49,702 nucleotides of DNA from IMG/VR virus record IMGVR_UViG_3300033150_000531, positions 1-49,702 of that record, one strand, 5' to 3'. This document shows positions 1 through 9,070 of this stretch, piece after piece (positions within the stretch are counted from its first letter, which is position 1; each line of letters starts with the position of its first letter). The DNA is from a virus. A program made the position numbers and the translations under genes. The notes under the pieces are model-generated. The model ran no database searches. It had not been told where the DNA came from and saw only the letters and a program-made list of their open reading frames with translations.

Positions 1-114
1 TTCTCCCGATGCTGACAGAGGGGTCGGCCATCTTCTGGATCGGGACCCTCATCAGCCGCAAGTCCTACCTGTACACCGTCACGAAGGGCTCCGATCCACG
101 CTTCCAGTTCTTCA
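1..114. repeat. Terminal direct repeat, left copy
   Basis: Bases 1-114 are identical to 49589-49702. The repeat lies inside the large terminase gene, and joining the two copies keeps the reading frame open. This is either the overlap left when a circular or circularly permuted genome is assembled, or a short true terminal repeat. Sequence alone cannot separate the two; the position inside a coding gene favours an arbitrary cut of a circular map. Confidence 0.95.
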
Positions 115-1214
115 ATCGTCGCGTCCTTTCCGTCATCACGGACGACGGGAAGCTCCTGTGGCCCGAACGTTGGTCCCACGAAACCATTGAGTCCATGAAG
201 GAGCTCTACGGGACCGTCGCGTTCCAATCCGAGTTCATGAACAACCCGGGCACGACAGCCGCCAAGCTGTTCCGGGTTCACCCGGAGTACGGCGTCTATT
301 CCGTGGACGGCTCACCCCACAAGCTCCCGAATCCGCTCGAATCCGGCGACACGCTCACATACACGAAGCGGGTCCGTCACGGCGAGCAGTACACGAACGT
401 CACAGAGCGGGTTCCCTTCGGCGAGTTCACGAGACGTCTCTACCGCATCATGACGGTGGACTACATCCGGAAGCCGAGCCCTACGAGCGACTACGCGGCC
501 ATCCTTGTCGTCGGCTACGATGATGAGGACACCCTCTGGGTCCTGGACCTGTTCCTGGAGCGAGTCGCGGGTGGTACCTTCCTCCGGGAAATCTTCAAGA
601 TGGCCTTCAAGTGGCAGGTCCGCGTCATCGGAACCGAGGCCGTCTCCATCCAGGAGGATGTGGCTCGTGAGACGGCTGCCTTCGTTAAGGAGATGGCTGT
701 CCAAGCTGGGTACGCCCCTCGCGTGCTCCCGATCAAGTACGCAAGACGACGCCTCAACCCGGGTGCTCCCCCGACCTCTATCACGAAAGCGGAACGGATC
801 GCAGCCCTCGAACCTCGCTTTCTGAGACACCAGATCCGGCTCCCGATCCACAGACGCCAGGAGTTCGCAATCGCCCAACTCTGGCACCAGATCGAGAACT
901 TCACGCTGGACCTCAGTCTCTTGCGGTACGATGACGCCCTCGATACACTGGCGATGACACAATACGTTCCTCACCGGAGAGGGACCGTCCGTCGCGTCAC
1001 CCAATACAAAAGGATCACGGACTTCCTCTCCGAGGGCAACTTCGTGGACGAAGATTCCGGTCTCGTATGGGCACACGGCCTCGATCTCTCCCGCACACCT
1101 CTCCCCCCGGACGTTCTGGCCCGAATCCGTGCCAACCAACTCGAAGAAGCCGACACCACCCCCGCGGAGGATCCTTTCAGATGGCCGACGGGACCTATAC
1201 AGATTCGATACTGA
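1..1214 (+). CDS. terL: Large terminase subunit, C-terminal part (continues from the right end)
   Basis: This is the C-terminal two thirds of the DNA-packaging motor; the N-terminal part is at 48868-49702. Codons are in frame from base 3, and the joined protein is 644 aa. The RNase H-like nuclease that cuts concatemers is visible: an acidic pair in TVDYIRKPSPTSDY (about D394 and D404 of the joined protein), the Glu of VIGTEA (about E453), and the C-terminal motif YDDALDTLA (about 551-557), all typical of terminase nucleases. The stop overlaps the start of the downstream membrane protein by 34 bases, so the two are translationally linked. An ATG at base 9 is internal and not a real start. Confidence 0.92.
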   Translation, partial: LPMLTEGSAIFWIGTLISRKSYLYTVTKGSDPRFQFFNRRVLSVITDDGKLLWPERWSHETIESMKELYGTVAFQSEFMNNPGTTAAKLFRVHPEYGVYSVDGSPHKLPNPLESGDTLTYTKRVRHGEQYTNVTERVPFGEFTRRLYRIMTVDYIRKPSPTSDYAAILVVGYDDEDTLWVLDLFLERVAGGTFLREIFKMAFKWQVRVIGTEAVSIQEDVARETAAFVKEMAVQAGYAPRVLPIKYARRRLNPGAPPTSITKAERIAALEPRFLRHQIRLPIHRRQEFAIAQLWHQIENFTLDLSLLRYDDALDTLAMTQYVPHRRGTVRRVTQYKRITDFLSEGNFVDEDSGLVWAHGLDLSRTPLPPDVLARIRANQLEEADTTPAEDPFRWPTGPIQIRY

Positions 1215-1519
1215 CGATCCTTTTCGGGATCCAGAGTCTTCTGGTCGCAGCTCTCTGTTTCATTGTTATGTGGATCACGAGACGTTGGGTCCGAGAAGAA
1301 ACCGAAGCTCTTATCCGTCTCAAAAGAGCCGAGCAGATCGCGTCGTTGGCTCGGCACGGCTCGGAAACGGCCCGTGTTGCCGGTATCAAGGCCCTCCAGC
1401 AAGAGGACCAGGGGCTCACGCTCAAGAGCCTCGTCCCGGGTCAAGAGCCTGAGGAGCCGGAAACTAGAACGACCGCAGCCCCTGAACCTCCGGCCTTTCG
1501 ACAGACGACGGCCTTCTAA
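1181..1519 (+). CDS. Small one-TM membrane protein
   Basis: 112 aa. Residues about 8-31 form one hydrophobic helix (ILTILFGIQSLLVAALCFIV within it), followed by a charged amphipathic helix with many Arg and Glu and a Pro/Thr-rich tail. The start ATG at 1181 is preceded by GCGGAGG and overlaps the terminase end; an upstream in-frame GTG-type extension lies fully inside terminase and is less likely. The position between terminase and portal and the single TM with a cytoplasmic helix would fit a holin- or pinholin-like or other membrane accessory protein, but no family is recognised. Real gene likely, function open. Confidence 0.65.
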   Translation: MADGTYTDSILTILFGIQSLLVAALCFIVMWITRRWVREETEALIRLKRAEQIASLARHGSETARVAGIKALQQEDQGLTLKSLVPGQEPEEPETRTTAAPEPPAFRQTTAF

Positions 1520-1598
1520 GATCCCCCGACGCCGACCCAAGAAGAAGCTTAGGTGGGGAACCAAGAAGCAACCCATTAGGGCACTCAAGAGGTTTTCC

Positions 1599-1614
1599 CC
1601 TTCGTTCCGGCCTC
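1599..1614 (+). repeat. 16-bp repeat CCTTCGTTCCGGCCTC in the portal leader
   Basis: This 16-mer occurs at 22555-22570 in the same orientation and at 38954-38969 as reverse complement. The 22570 copy is the predicted first base onward of a minus-strand transcript, so that RNA would be exactly complementary to the portal leader here. The site is 69 bases upstream of the portal ATG. A role as antisense target is inference. Confidence 0.6.
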
Positions 1615-1620
1615 CACCGA

Positions 1621-1635
1621 GCCCGCGAAGCGGGC
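1621..1635. other. GC-rich hairpin upstream of portal
   Basis: GCCCGC-gaa-GCGGGC forms a perfect 6-bp stem with a 3-base loop. No T-run follows, so it is not a classical terminator. It lies between the 16-bp repeat and the portal ribosome site and may shape the leader RNA. Confidence 0.6.
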
Positions 1636-1682
1636 GAGGCTACTGATTTAAGGCACTCGTGAGTGTAACGAGGGGGTTTGAG

Positions 1683-3749
1683 ATGTTGGAGTTGCCATCC
1701 TCAAATGATGCGAAGATTGAGATCCTGACGCAACTGCGGCAGCTTTCAGAGGATGCTGTACGGCCTCTGCATGTTCAGTGGGCACTTAATCATCACTGGA
1801 TGCAGGGGGCTCGGCACTTTCGCGTCAACTATACGGACGGGACCGTTGTGGCTTCGTATCTTCAGGCGAATGAGGGAGGTGAACCGCGGCTTCGTGTGGA
1901 GGACCTGGTGCCGAAGGTGCAGGCCGAGATTGGTCGGTTGCTGCGGATGGATGTACGGCCTTCCACGAAGTACAAGGGGTTCGGGCTCGATGCGGTCCGA
2001 AAGGCGTCCGCGGCCAAAGTGATCCTGGAGTATCTGACGGCCCACGTCAATTTCGACAAGCTTAAGCTCATGACGGCGTATCATCTGGTCCTCTATGGGG
2101 CCTGTGGGTTGGGACTTTGGGTTCGGCCCTCGTCTGTGGGAGCGGCTCCGGAAGCTCTGGAGTCCGGGATGGCGTTCCAGGGACCGGCTCCCGCAGGACC
2201 TCCGGGTTTGCCGCGGATCACGATCGAGGTGATTCCGATCTGGCAACTGTATCCAATCCCCGCGAATCCACTGACGCCGGAATCTGTCGATGGGTTTTTC
2301 CGAAAGCGGTGGGTCACGTTGGATTGGCTTAAGCGACGAGCGGGTCTTTCGTTGCCGAAAGATATCTCGAAGTTGGAGCCCGTGCGGGCACCTTACGGGC
2401 AGCCTCCGACCTTGAATCCAATTTCCGAGGAAATGGCATCTACGGGTCTGGAGAGCTTCGGGGGTGGATCCGGGAAAAGTTCGAAACGCTCGAAGCTGGA
2501 GACGGAATATGTTCTTCTTGAGGAGTATTTCGGGCTTCATGAGGATCGGGATCGGCTCCAGCGGTGGACCGTCAAGATTGGATCCCATATTGCAAGGGAT
2601 GATGTCTATGAGGACCTATCTGTGTACTGTCCGATCGGGATTCCGCGATACTATCCCTTGGGTGGGTTCTATGGGCGGTCCTTCGTGGAGATTCTTCAGC
2701 CGATCAATGCGGAGCAGGAGGCGATGGCGGCCCGGTTGTTCCAGGTCGTCAAGGACCTGGACGCCTACGGGACGACTCTGATTCCGTCTACGTGGGGGCT
2801 CTCGAAGCGGGAACTCCTTGATTCGAGACGTCGGAATAAGGTCTGCTTCTATGAACCGGAGGTCGGAACGGAGCGATCGGTGGTTCAGCAGATTCAGCCC
2901 GTGAACCTTGGGGATTTCCCGGGGAAGGTGGCTGCGATGGCTTCCCAGATGTTGGATCGGCTTGCGGTCCAATCGGAGCTTCTCCGGGGTGGAGCTCCGG
3001 GCCGCGTCGATTCGGCTGCGGGGCTTTCCTTCCTGCATGAGACGAGTTCGGTACCTTTGACGGTACCGGCTCTTGCGATCGCGGACGGCTTCGCACAGGT
3101 CTATAAGGAGCTCTTGGCTGCGGCTCCCGAGCTTCTGGAGGGGACGCCTGCGCTGCCGATTAGCGGTTTGGACGATTCGATTCTGGGACTCATTGTGGAT
3201 CCGGATACTGGGACCGTGACATTGGATCCTCGGAATTACCCGGCACCTTTCGAGGTATCCGTGGATATTCGGGATAAGCTTCCGGTTCCTCCGATGCTCC
3301 GGGAGCAGAAGCTGAACCAATCGCTCCAGATGGGTCTTATTACGCCGATCCAGTATCGGTTCATCGTCTGGAAGGAAGGACTCGATATCCCCGTTGGGAA
3401 TTGGGCCGAAATGGAGTCTTTCCGGAAGGCGACGCTCCAGGTTCTGACGCTCTTCGGGGACGGTCAGAAGCCGGGGCAAGTTGTTTCGTCTGCGGAAGCT
3501 GATAACGCGGAAGTGCATCTCATGGTGATCCAGGCTTTCATGGCCAAAGTGGAGTTCCAGTTCGCGTCTATTGAGGTCCGTGAAGCCTTCGAGAACCTGA
3601 AGAAAACGTACATGGGGTTCTTGGGTAAAGGAATCCCGGAGCAGTTTCCGGGACCCATTGAGTCTGCGGAGATGGCAGCCGTCGCTCAGCAAGGGGGGTC
3701 GGCTGGACCTGGTTCGCAGATGATACCCCAGATGATGCCTACTCGTTAA
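1683..3749 (+). CDS. Portal protein
   Basis: 688 aa. It forms the dodecameric ring at the capsid vertex through which DNA is packed and ejected. Evidence is its place directly after terminase and before scaffold and major capsid, its length close to the large podovirus-type portals, an N-terminal helical wing (LTQLRQLSEDAVRPLHVQWA), and a central stretch with ITIEVIPIWQLYPIPANP and long helices in the stem-crown order. The C-terminus is Gln/Met/Pro-rich (from about 670). ATG 1683 follows GAGGGGGTTT; an upstream in-frame start at 1659 lacks a comparable site. The scaffold gene begins 15 bases after the stop with its own strong ribosome site. Confidence 0.85.
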   Translation: MLELPSSNDAKIEILTQLRQLSEDAVRPLHVQWALNHHWMQGARHFRVNYTDGTVVASYLQANEGGEPRLRVEDLVPKVQAEIGRLLRMDVRPSTKYKGFGLDAVRKASAAKVILEYLTAHVNFDKLKLMTAYHLVLYGACGLGLWVRPSSVGAAPEALESGMAFQGPAPAGPPGLPRITIEVIPIWQLYPIPANPLTPESVDGFFRKRWVTLDWLKRRAGLSLPKDISKLEPVRAPYGQPPTLNPISEEMASTGLESFGGGSGKSSKRSKLETEYVLLEEYFGLHEDRDRLQRWTVKIGSHIARDDVYEDLSVYCPIGIPRYYPLGGFYGRSFVEILQPINAEQEAMAARLFQVVKDLDAYGTTLIPSTWGLSKRELLDSRRRNKVCFYEPEVGTERSVVQQIQPVNLGDFPGKVAAMASQMLDRLAVQSELLRGGAPGRVDSAAGLSFLHETSSVPLTVPALAIADGFAQVYKELLAAAPELLEGTPALPISGLDDSILGLIVDPDTGTVTLDPRNYPAPFEVSVDIRDKLPVPPMLREQKLNQSLQMGLITPIQYRFIVWKEGLDIPVGNWAEMESFRKATLQVLTLFGDGQKPGQVVSSAEADNAEVHLMVIQAFMAKVEFQFASIEVREAFENLKKTYMGFLGKGIPEQFPGPIESAEMAAVAQQGGSAGPGSQMIPQMMPTR

Positions 3750-3764
3750 AGGAGGTAACCGTTT

Positions 3765-4781
3765 ATGGCACCTGACACTGATGTACCGCTGGTGAATCAG
3801 GATTCGGATCCGGTTTCGAGTTCGCAGTCGGAGCCTCAGTTGTCGGACCCGGGTGAATCCAGAGAATCCAGAGAATCTGGAGAATCCGGGGATCGAAAAG
3901 GTCGGATTCCGGTCCGAAAGCTGCCGGATGGTCGATATGCCTTGACTGTTATGGGCCAGGAACGGGTCTTGACGGAAGAAGAACTTTTTCAGAAGGCCCT
4001 TCTTGCGGAAGGGGCTTATTCGAAGTTCGAGGAAGCCGCGAAACTCCGCAAGGAATGGGAACAGGAAAAGGCTCAGATCGAGGAGGGGCTCGTGATGCTC
4101 CAGGATCTCTTGAAGAAAGCGATCCTGGAGGGTGACATTGAATCTACTCAAGAAATACTGAAATTTGCCGGTATCTCTGAGATGGAGGCCGAAAAGTTGT
4201 TGAGGAACGCAAATATGACGGCAGAGCGAATGGAACAGAAAGATACCAATGCGGACCTTCGGAAGGCCCAGATGACCCTGGACGAAATTCCCCTGGAGAA
4301 GCTGCCGCCGGAGGTCCAGAAATTGGCGAAGATTCTTGGGACCGAGGAAGGGGCTCGGATGTTAGCCCGCCTCTACGAGTCCCAGAAGGAAGAGGACCGG
4401 AACCGGGTCTATCGGGAACTCTGGACGGCAGTTGAAGCTGATGAGAAGCTTGGTAAAATAGTGAAGAAGGGTGGACCCCGTGCTGAGAAGCTGCGGGAGT
4501 TTGCCCAAGAACTGATCGCCGGTCGGATCCTTCGTGGCGAACAGTATGGTCCCGAATTGCTGGCTTCCGTGGTCCGACAGCTACGGTCGCTGGCGGAAGA
4601 ATTCGGGACCGGATCTTCGGAGACCCCAATCCCGAACCTTGGGATGGGTCCCGGGATCAGCCACCTGGTATCCCAAACCGATGAGGCTCCGAAACGGGAA
4701 CCCATCAATAGCCCGAAGTTCGAGGAGTCTATTGGCCGACGACTCATTCACAAATTGGCGACGATGGCCGGGAACTCCTGA
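3765..4781 (+). CDS. Capsid scaffolding protein
   Basis: 338 aa, strongly acidic and helical. After a disordered Ser/Glu/Pro N-terminus with a GESRESRESGES repeat (about 30-41), residues 70-260 are rich in Glu, Lys, Leu and Ala with coiled-coil character (KLRKEWEQEKAQIEEGLVMLQ). The C-terminal end is basic (RRLIHKLATMAGNS), as usual for the coat-binding end of scaffolds. It sits between portal and major capsid, the standard place. Ribosome site AAAGGAGGTAA precedes the ATG. Assignment rests on context and composition, not a residue motif; no protease domain is visible. Confidence 0.75.
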   Translation: MAPDTDVPLVNQDSDPVSSSQSEPQLSDPGESRESRESGESGDRKGRIPVRKLPDGRYALTVMGQERVLTEEELFQKALLAEGAYSKFEEAAKLRKEWEQEKAQIEEGLVMLQDLLKKAILEGDIESTQEILKFAGISEMEAEKLLRNANMTAERMEQKDTNADLRKAQMTLDEIPLEKLPPEVQKLAKILGTEEGARMLARLYESQKEEDRNRVYRELWTAVEADEKLGKIVKKGGPRAEKLREFAQELIAGRILRGEQYGPELLASVVRQLRSLAEEFGTGSSETPIPNLGMGPGISHLVSQTDEAPKREPINSPKFEESIGRRLIHKLATMAGNS

Positions 4782-4949
4782 GTCCCCAAGCCGTACCGCA
4801 GACGCCGAAAAACCAAGAGTCGGCCCTGATCTGTTGTTTGGTTGTGGTTGGTTGATGATTGGTTGTTAGGTGTCTGTGGCTCTACGGCTGATCGGTCTAT
4901 CTGATCGGCTCGTTGACGCTCGCAGACCAGCAAGTTGAGGAGGTAAAAA
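4782..4949 (+). promoter_or_regulatory. Leader of the major capsid gene with GGTTG and GATCGG repeats
   Basis: The 168-base gap holds a run of TGGTTG-like units (about 4834-4868) and two GATCGG copies around 4890-4912. The last bases give a strong ribosome site, GAGGAGGTAAAAAATG. The layout would suit extra or stabilised capsid mRNA, but no promoter matches convincingly. Confidence 0.35.
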
Positions 4950-6392
4950 ATGGCGACTATTGCTGATGCCATCTCTGATACGCTACGAGAAGAACTGTCG
5001 CCCATGCTGGATGAGAGCCTCTTCGAGGTCGATCCGCTCATGAGAAAGATCGAGAGGAGCTCCATCGGTGTGGAGCGGGATGCTGTCGGGCGTAACTGGC
5101 AGAAGGTTCAGACGTTCATTACGTCGTTGGCTGGTGCTATCAAGGCTGAAGCCGACAGTGCCATCAATGGCGATACCCTGACGTATGGTGGTGGCGATGG
5201 CGACACTGCCGTGATCTATGGCCAGTCCACGACTTGGCCGGGGATCACGGAGACGGTGGCTCCGGGTTTCGCTCAGAGGACGATTACGCTGAAGCGGTGG
5301 AAAGGTAACATTTTCCTGCCGCTGGATGTGATCCGTGCGGACCGAATGGATGCCTCGATCATCTCGGTCGTGGCTGCAACTATGCGGCAGACGGCTCGGA
5401 ACGTGGCGATCCAGCGGTTCAACAACTTCCTCGCGGCGGATTCCAAGCGGGCCATCGTGACTGTCGGCTCCAGCATCACTGACGGTGGCACCGACGATGC
5501 CAGTGTCACTTGTAGTATCGGGTCCACGGATCGGATTGCCCGTATTCGCAACGGTATGCTCGTGGACATCTACGAGCCGTCCGCTGATTACAGCAAGCGA
5601 AACCAGGTAGCCCTGATCGTGAAATGGGTGGATCCCATTAACAAAACCGTCTGTATGGAGGCGGCTGATGGGTCCACAACGTTCGCGGAACAGGTGGCCA
5701 CTGGGGATATTGTGGTGCTGCATGACGGGTTTGCCAGCGGTACGGGCTACGGTCCGACGAACCTGCGGTCGTGGTTGACGGACAGCGGTACCGTTTTCGG
5801 TATCAACCTGGCCAACTACCCGTGGTTCAAGTCGTCCGTGAACAGCCTGTCGTCTCAGACTCCGACGGAGGAACTGTTCCGGAAGTACCTGGGGCAGTTC
5901 GCGGATGTCCACACCCGCGATCAACTTCCGGAGACGGGTTTGACGACCTCGGGTGTGATCGCGGATTACGTCGGGAACGCGGACAGCCTGCGGACCTTCC
6001 CGGTTCAGGGTGCCGTCGTCAACTACAAGGGCGGCTTCCAGTCCGATGAGGATGGCGGTATTCCGATCTTGCTGGACGGTTTTACATACACACTGAAACC
6101 GTGCAGCCTGATCCCGTCCGGGAACGTCTGGTTCGTGAAGCTCCGGGACGGCAATATCAAGCGGTTGGTCCCCCCTGCGTTGCCGAAGGCTGGTTCCGCC
6201 GGTGGATTCCCGCAGGATGTGGAGTTCATTGGTCCGGCTCTCGGTGGTAGTGGAATTTGGCTCCCGGCTCAGGATTCGTCCGCGAATCTGACGCCGTATG
6301 TCCAGGCTCCGTTCGAGATCATCGAGGAGTATGTACCGGACTCTCTGCCCGGTCTTGTCCTCACGGGTCTGACGGAGTACACTGTCTCGTGA
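4950..6392 (+). CDS. Major capsid protein
   Basis: 480 aa. The start is given by an ideal GGAGG ribosome site. The N-terminal helical arm (ADAISDTLREELSPMLDESLFEVDPL) is followed by beta-rich sequence with many Gly/Thr/Asp, consistent with an HK97-fold shell protein of the podovirus kind. Context is decisive: portal, scaffold, this gene, terminator, then connector genes. There is no obvious protease cleavage site after the arm, in line with use of a separate scaffold. The terminator just downstream suggests high, bounded expression. No other protein in the window is a better candidate. Confidence 0.85.
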   Translation: MATIADAISDTLREELSPMLDESLFEVDPLMRKIERSSIGVERDAVGRNWQKVQTFITSLAGAIKAEADSAINGDTLTYGGGDGDTAVIYGQSTTWPGITETVAPGFAQRTITLKRWKGNIFLPLDVIRADRMDASIISVVAATMRQTARNVAIQRFNNFLAADSKRAIVTVGSSITDGGTDDASVTCSIGSTDRIARIRNGMLVDIYEPSADYSKRNQVALIVKWVDPINKTVCMEAADGSTTFAEQVATGDIVVLHDGFASGTGYGPTNLRSWLTDSGTVFGINLANYPWFKSSVNSLSSQTPTEELFRKYLGQFADVHTRDQLPETGLTTSGVIADYVGNADSLRTFPVQGAVVNYKGGFQSDEDGGIPILLDGFTYTLKPCSLIPSGNVWFVKLRDGNIKRLVPPALPKAGSAGGFPQDVEFIGPALGGSGIWLPAQDSSANLTPYVQAPFEIIEEYVPDSLPGLVLTGLTEYTVS

Positions 6393-6436
6393 GATTGGTG
6401 GGGCTTGTGCCCTTGCCATGATCAACCCCTTAGGGT

Positions 6437-6464
6437 CAGGGGGCTCTCAGGCGGGAGCCCCCTG
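6437..6464 (+). terminator. Strong hairpin after the major capsid gene
   Basis: CAGGGGGCTC and GAGCCCCCTG form a perfect 10-bp stem with an 8-base loop 45 bases after the capsid stop. It is followed by GTCCGGTATTTT, a weak U-run, so partial termination or an mRNA-stabilising 3' structure is likely. It separates capsid mRNA from the connector genes. Confidence 0.75.
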
Positions 6465-6543
6465 GTCCGGTATTTTCACGTCTGAGGCATCTTAGATCCG
6501 GCCTGACATTCGAGTGGATCCCCCGCATCTGGGATCTTCTCTC

Positions 6544-6978
6544 ATGATTGTCAGTCCCGTAACGCCGTATGACCCGGAAAAACATCGGCTCTTGGAACAT
6601 GAAATCGTCCGTTACCTGAGAAGGCAGACGGGCATCAAGAATCTCATTCTGTACCGGCATCAGAGGACCCAGAATTGGGTCCTTGCTGTTTGGGTTCGGC
6701 CGCGTTGTCTTCTCGTGGAGCTCATGACGTTCAAGAATCTCCGAGATTTCGATAGAGGACGAGCCCAGGCGATTCTTCGGTGGGCTCGCGGCAACTCCAC
6801 GAGGGCTAAGGAGATCGTCCGGGAACTTCGGGGTCGGGACCTCGCGGAACTTCGTGCAATGGAAGATGAAGCCCGCGAGAGCATGAATCTCAAGAAGTAC
6901 ATTGCCCGAAAGCTCAACTCGGATCACCCATTCTGGAAGCACCCGGGCTGGATGGCTCATCTCGGGAGGGCTAGCTAA
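6544..6978 (+). CDS. Hypothetical head protein downstream of capsid
   Basis: 144 aa. N-terminal part mixed alpha/beta (VLAVWVRPRCLLVELMTF), then a long basic-acidic helix region (residues 70-125, ARGNSTRAKEIVRELRGRDL). No family recognised. ATG 6544 is chosen because the protein then begins before a compact domain; a GTG at 6514 adds ten residues. Both ribosome sites are weak. The stop TAA overlaps the next ATG (TAATG), so it is coupled to the connector gene. Position between capsid and connector suggests a minor head or connector-associated role. Confidence 0.65.
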   Translation: MIVSPVTPYDPEKHRLLEHEIVRYLRRQTGIKNLILYRHQRTQNWVLAVWVRPRCLLVELMTFKNLRDFDRGRAQAILRWARGNSTRAKEIVRELRGRDLAELRAMEDEARESMNLKKYIARKLNSDHPFWKHPGWMAHLGRAS

Positions 6979-7856
6979 TGGCAGTCACATACGCGATCGA
7001 CCGTATCGTGAACCAGATCCGCAAGCTCTTGGACGAACCCTCCGTGAAGGCCAAGTACAGTGATGCGGATCTCTTGGGCCTCGTGCAGTCCGCGATTCCG
7101 CAAGTGTTGACGGACTGGAACGGAACCCGGGACGACTGCTTGATCGCAAGGCATGAAATCTCGGTCCAGGACGGGTCCACGACGTTCTTGCTCCCTCCGA
7201 ACGTCGAACAACTGCTCTGGATCGTCAAGCGGGATAGTGAGAACCGAGTTCAGTTTAGAATCGGGCCCCGGGCTCCCACGCGGTTTCAGGGACCCGGACT
7301 TCGACTGGAAGGCCGCGTCCTCCGATTTGAGCCGTCCTGGGACGGGAACTCGTACACGTTGGAACTCGGCTACGTTCCGAATGGTGATGTCCTCCTGCAT
7401 TACGGGACCGCGAGTTCCGCAACAAGTGCCAGTATTGTTTTTGCGGCCGCTCCGACAGGTGGTTCCTTGGACACCCGTGAAAACGCGTACATCGGTTCCG
7501 TTGTTCGGATTGTGTCTGATAGCAATGGGTATGTCCAGGAACGCATTGTGACGGCCTATGATCGAACCACGAGGACCGCGATTGTGGATCCGGCTTTCAG
7601 TCCGACACCTACTGGAACGATTTTGTACGAAGTGGTGCCGGACTACTGGACGCTCTTGGAAACTGCATTGGCTCTCCGGGTTGCTCTCACGATCTTGGCT
7701 GTCCGTGGTGAAAGTCCTCGGTATGGCCTTTTGAACCGAGAATACCAGAAGGTGATTCGGAGTATTCGGGTAGCGACAATTCGGAAGGAGTCCATCTTCG
7801 GTGACTACTTCTCGAAGTCGGACTGGGGTACGACCCTCAGCTACTTGTACCCCTGA
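6978..7856 (+). CDS. Head-tail connector / adaptor-like protein
   Basis: 292 aa. The N-terminal helical segment (YAIDRIVNQIRKLLDEP, then SDADLLGLVQSAIPQVLTDW) followed by beta-rich sequence is the usual look of head-to-tail adaptors of the tail tubular A / gp4-gp11 type. The C-terminal quarter returns to helices (YWTLLETALALRVALTILAV). Gene order (capsid, small protein, this, tail proteins) supports it. Translation is coupled to the gene before. Family assignment is from context and pattern, not a fixed motif. Confidence 0.65.
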   Translation: MAVTYAIDRIVNQIRKLLDEPSVKAKYSDADLLGLVQSAIPQVLTDWNGTRDDCLIARHEISVQDGSTTFLLPPNVEQLLWIVKRDSENRVQFRIGPRAPTRFQGPGLRLEGRVLRFEPSWDGNSYTLELGYVPNGDVLLHYGTASSATSASIVFAAAPTGGSLDTRENAYIGSVVRIVSDSNGYVQERIVTAYDRTTRTAIVDPAFSPTPTGTILYEVVPDYWTLLETALALRVALTILAVRGESPRYGLLNREYQKVIRSIRVATIRKESIFGDYFSKSDWGTTLSYLYP

Positions 7857-7891
7857 GGTGTGAATGCTGGATCCTTGAGGAGTGATCGACC

Positions 7892-8497
7892 GTGGAGCGT
7901 GAACTGACGAGACGTAACCGACCGTTGTCCCGAGATCGGCTCCTTTCTCATTTTCCCGTGGACCGAGATGGATTCATCGTACCCAAGGGATTCCGGGACT
8001 TCATCGAAGCTGTTTGGGGGGCTTATGGTTGTCTCCGGAACGGTGAAGGTATTTATATGGATATGGAGCAGCGGCCCTGGATCTGGTACCCCGTCTATCA
8101 CCAGTACTTAGGGTTGTCCGGTTACTTCTCGAATGCATCTCAGTTGTTGCCGGTCCAGGAAGACGGGCTCGTCATCATGGAGGACGGCCTCTACTATGTG
8201 GCTGCTTGCATCGGGCTTTGGAACAAATCTACCTCGGATGGTCTTTATGAGATCGGGATCGGATTCGTACCACCGACGTCACTTGGGGAGCCCAGCATTC
8301 CAAAGACGACTACGATGCACATTTCGTCCCTGACGGCTTCTGAGGATCGTCGGAATCAGCCGGAACTCATTGGCGGTCTTCTTTGGATTCCGGGGGGTTC
8401 ATCGCTTCGTTGCTATATTCGGACTCCGGCCCAGTCCGGTTCTGGTATCAATCTCCAGTACTATATCTGGTGGTTGTCGGCGGTTCGGATGGCATAA
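7892..8497 (+). CDS. Small beta-rich virion protein, jelly-roll-like, paralog 1
   Basis: 201 aa. The GTG start at 7892 is supported by TTGAGGAGTGATC. The sequence is beta-rich with the segment DGLYYVAACIGLW, which aligns by eye with SGIYIVSLVTSLYF and DGVYLIGLSTSVRS in the next two genes. This G-hydrophobic-Y-hydrophobic strand followed by a Ser/Thr/Gly-rich strand resembles C1q/TNF-like jelly rolls used in phage trimeric tail or head fibres. Role in the tail or head surface is inferred from position before the nozzle gene. Confidence 0.6.
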   Translation: MERELTRRNRPLSRDRLLSHFPVDRDGFIVPKGFRDFIEAVWGAYGCLRNGEGIYMDMEQRPWIWYPVYHQYLGLSGYFSNASQLLPVQEDGLVIMEDGLYYVAACIGLWNKSTSDGLYEIGIGFVPPTSLGEPSIPKTTTMHISSLTASEDRRNQPELIGGLLWIPGGSSLRCYIRTPAQSGSGINLQYYIWWLSAVRMA

Positions 8498-8512
8498 ATT
8501 GAGGGTGCCTGT

Positions 8513-9070
8513 ATGGCTGATACTGTACGCTCGAAAGTCGATCTTCTGGGCAGATTTCAGCCTTCCTCGAACATCACGAAACAAACACTTCGTGACCTTG
8601 TTGTTTCTGTCTTCGGGGATTATGCGGCTATCTGGTCGCCTCATACGACTTATAAAACTTTGTCACTTACGACATCACTTGCGGAGGCAGATCCGGTACC
8701 GTGGGCAAGTTCAGAAGGTCAGGACCTCTCGATTTCGGACACGATTCAGATTACGTCACCTTCATCCGAAGTGCGACGATTTCAATACACAACATCCGGT
8801 ATTTATATAGTGTCCTTGGTGACGTCTCTGTATTTTACAACAACGGATCGGGTTTCTTTGTATTTGCGGTGGACTAGTGACGGTTCCTCATGGATGACGA
8901 TTGCATCGGCGGCTTTGAAACCCAGCACGACGGATCAATATATTCCTGTTCACTTAATGGGTTGTGTCAAATGTTGGGCCAACTGCGAGATTGGGTTTTT
9001 TGCGAATTCTGATGTGACTATGGATGTCGGACTGCGAGATGGTGCCCTCTTGACGTGGAGGGTTGGCTGA
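8513..9070 (+). CDS. Small beta-rich virion protein, jelly-roll-like, paralog 2
   Basis: 185 aa. It shares an N-terminal signature with the next gene (RSKVDLLG here, RSKTDLLTD there), and the strand SGIYIVSLVTSLYF with both neighbours, so the three genes look like tandem duplicates that diverged. Mostly beta, with a Trp/Cys patch near the C-terminus (MGCVKCWANCEIGFF). Its TGA overlaps the ATG of the next gene. Likely a surface or tail accessory protein. Confidence 0.6.
   Translation: MADTVRSKVDLLGRFQPSSNITKQTLRDLVVSVFGDYAAIWSPHTTYKTLSLTTSLAEADPVPWASSEGQDLSISDTIQITSPSSEVRRFQYTTSGIYIVSLVTSLYFTTTDRVSLYLRWTSDGSSWMTIASAALKPSTTDQYIPVHLMGCVKCWANCEIGFFANSDVTMDVGLRDGALLTWRVG

Noticed and set aside
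1263-1646. Open frame for a 127-residue very basic protein
   Set aside because: It overlaps the one-TM gene in another frame, has no ribosome site, and its composition is what the alternative frame of that GC-rich gene gives.
2616-4151. 511-codon open frame on the minus strand opposite portal and scaffold
   Set aside because: His/Arg/Leu-rich sequence typical of the antisense frame of a well-supported gene; no ribosome site or promoter.
4983-6425. 480-codon minus-strand frame opposite the major capsid gene
   Set aside because: Mirror of the capsid gene codon pattern, no start signals.
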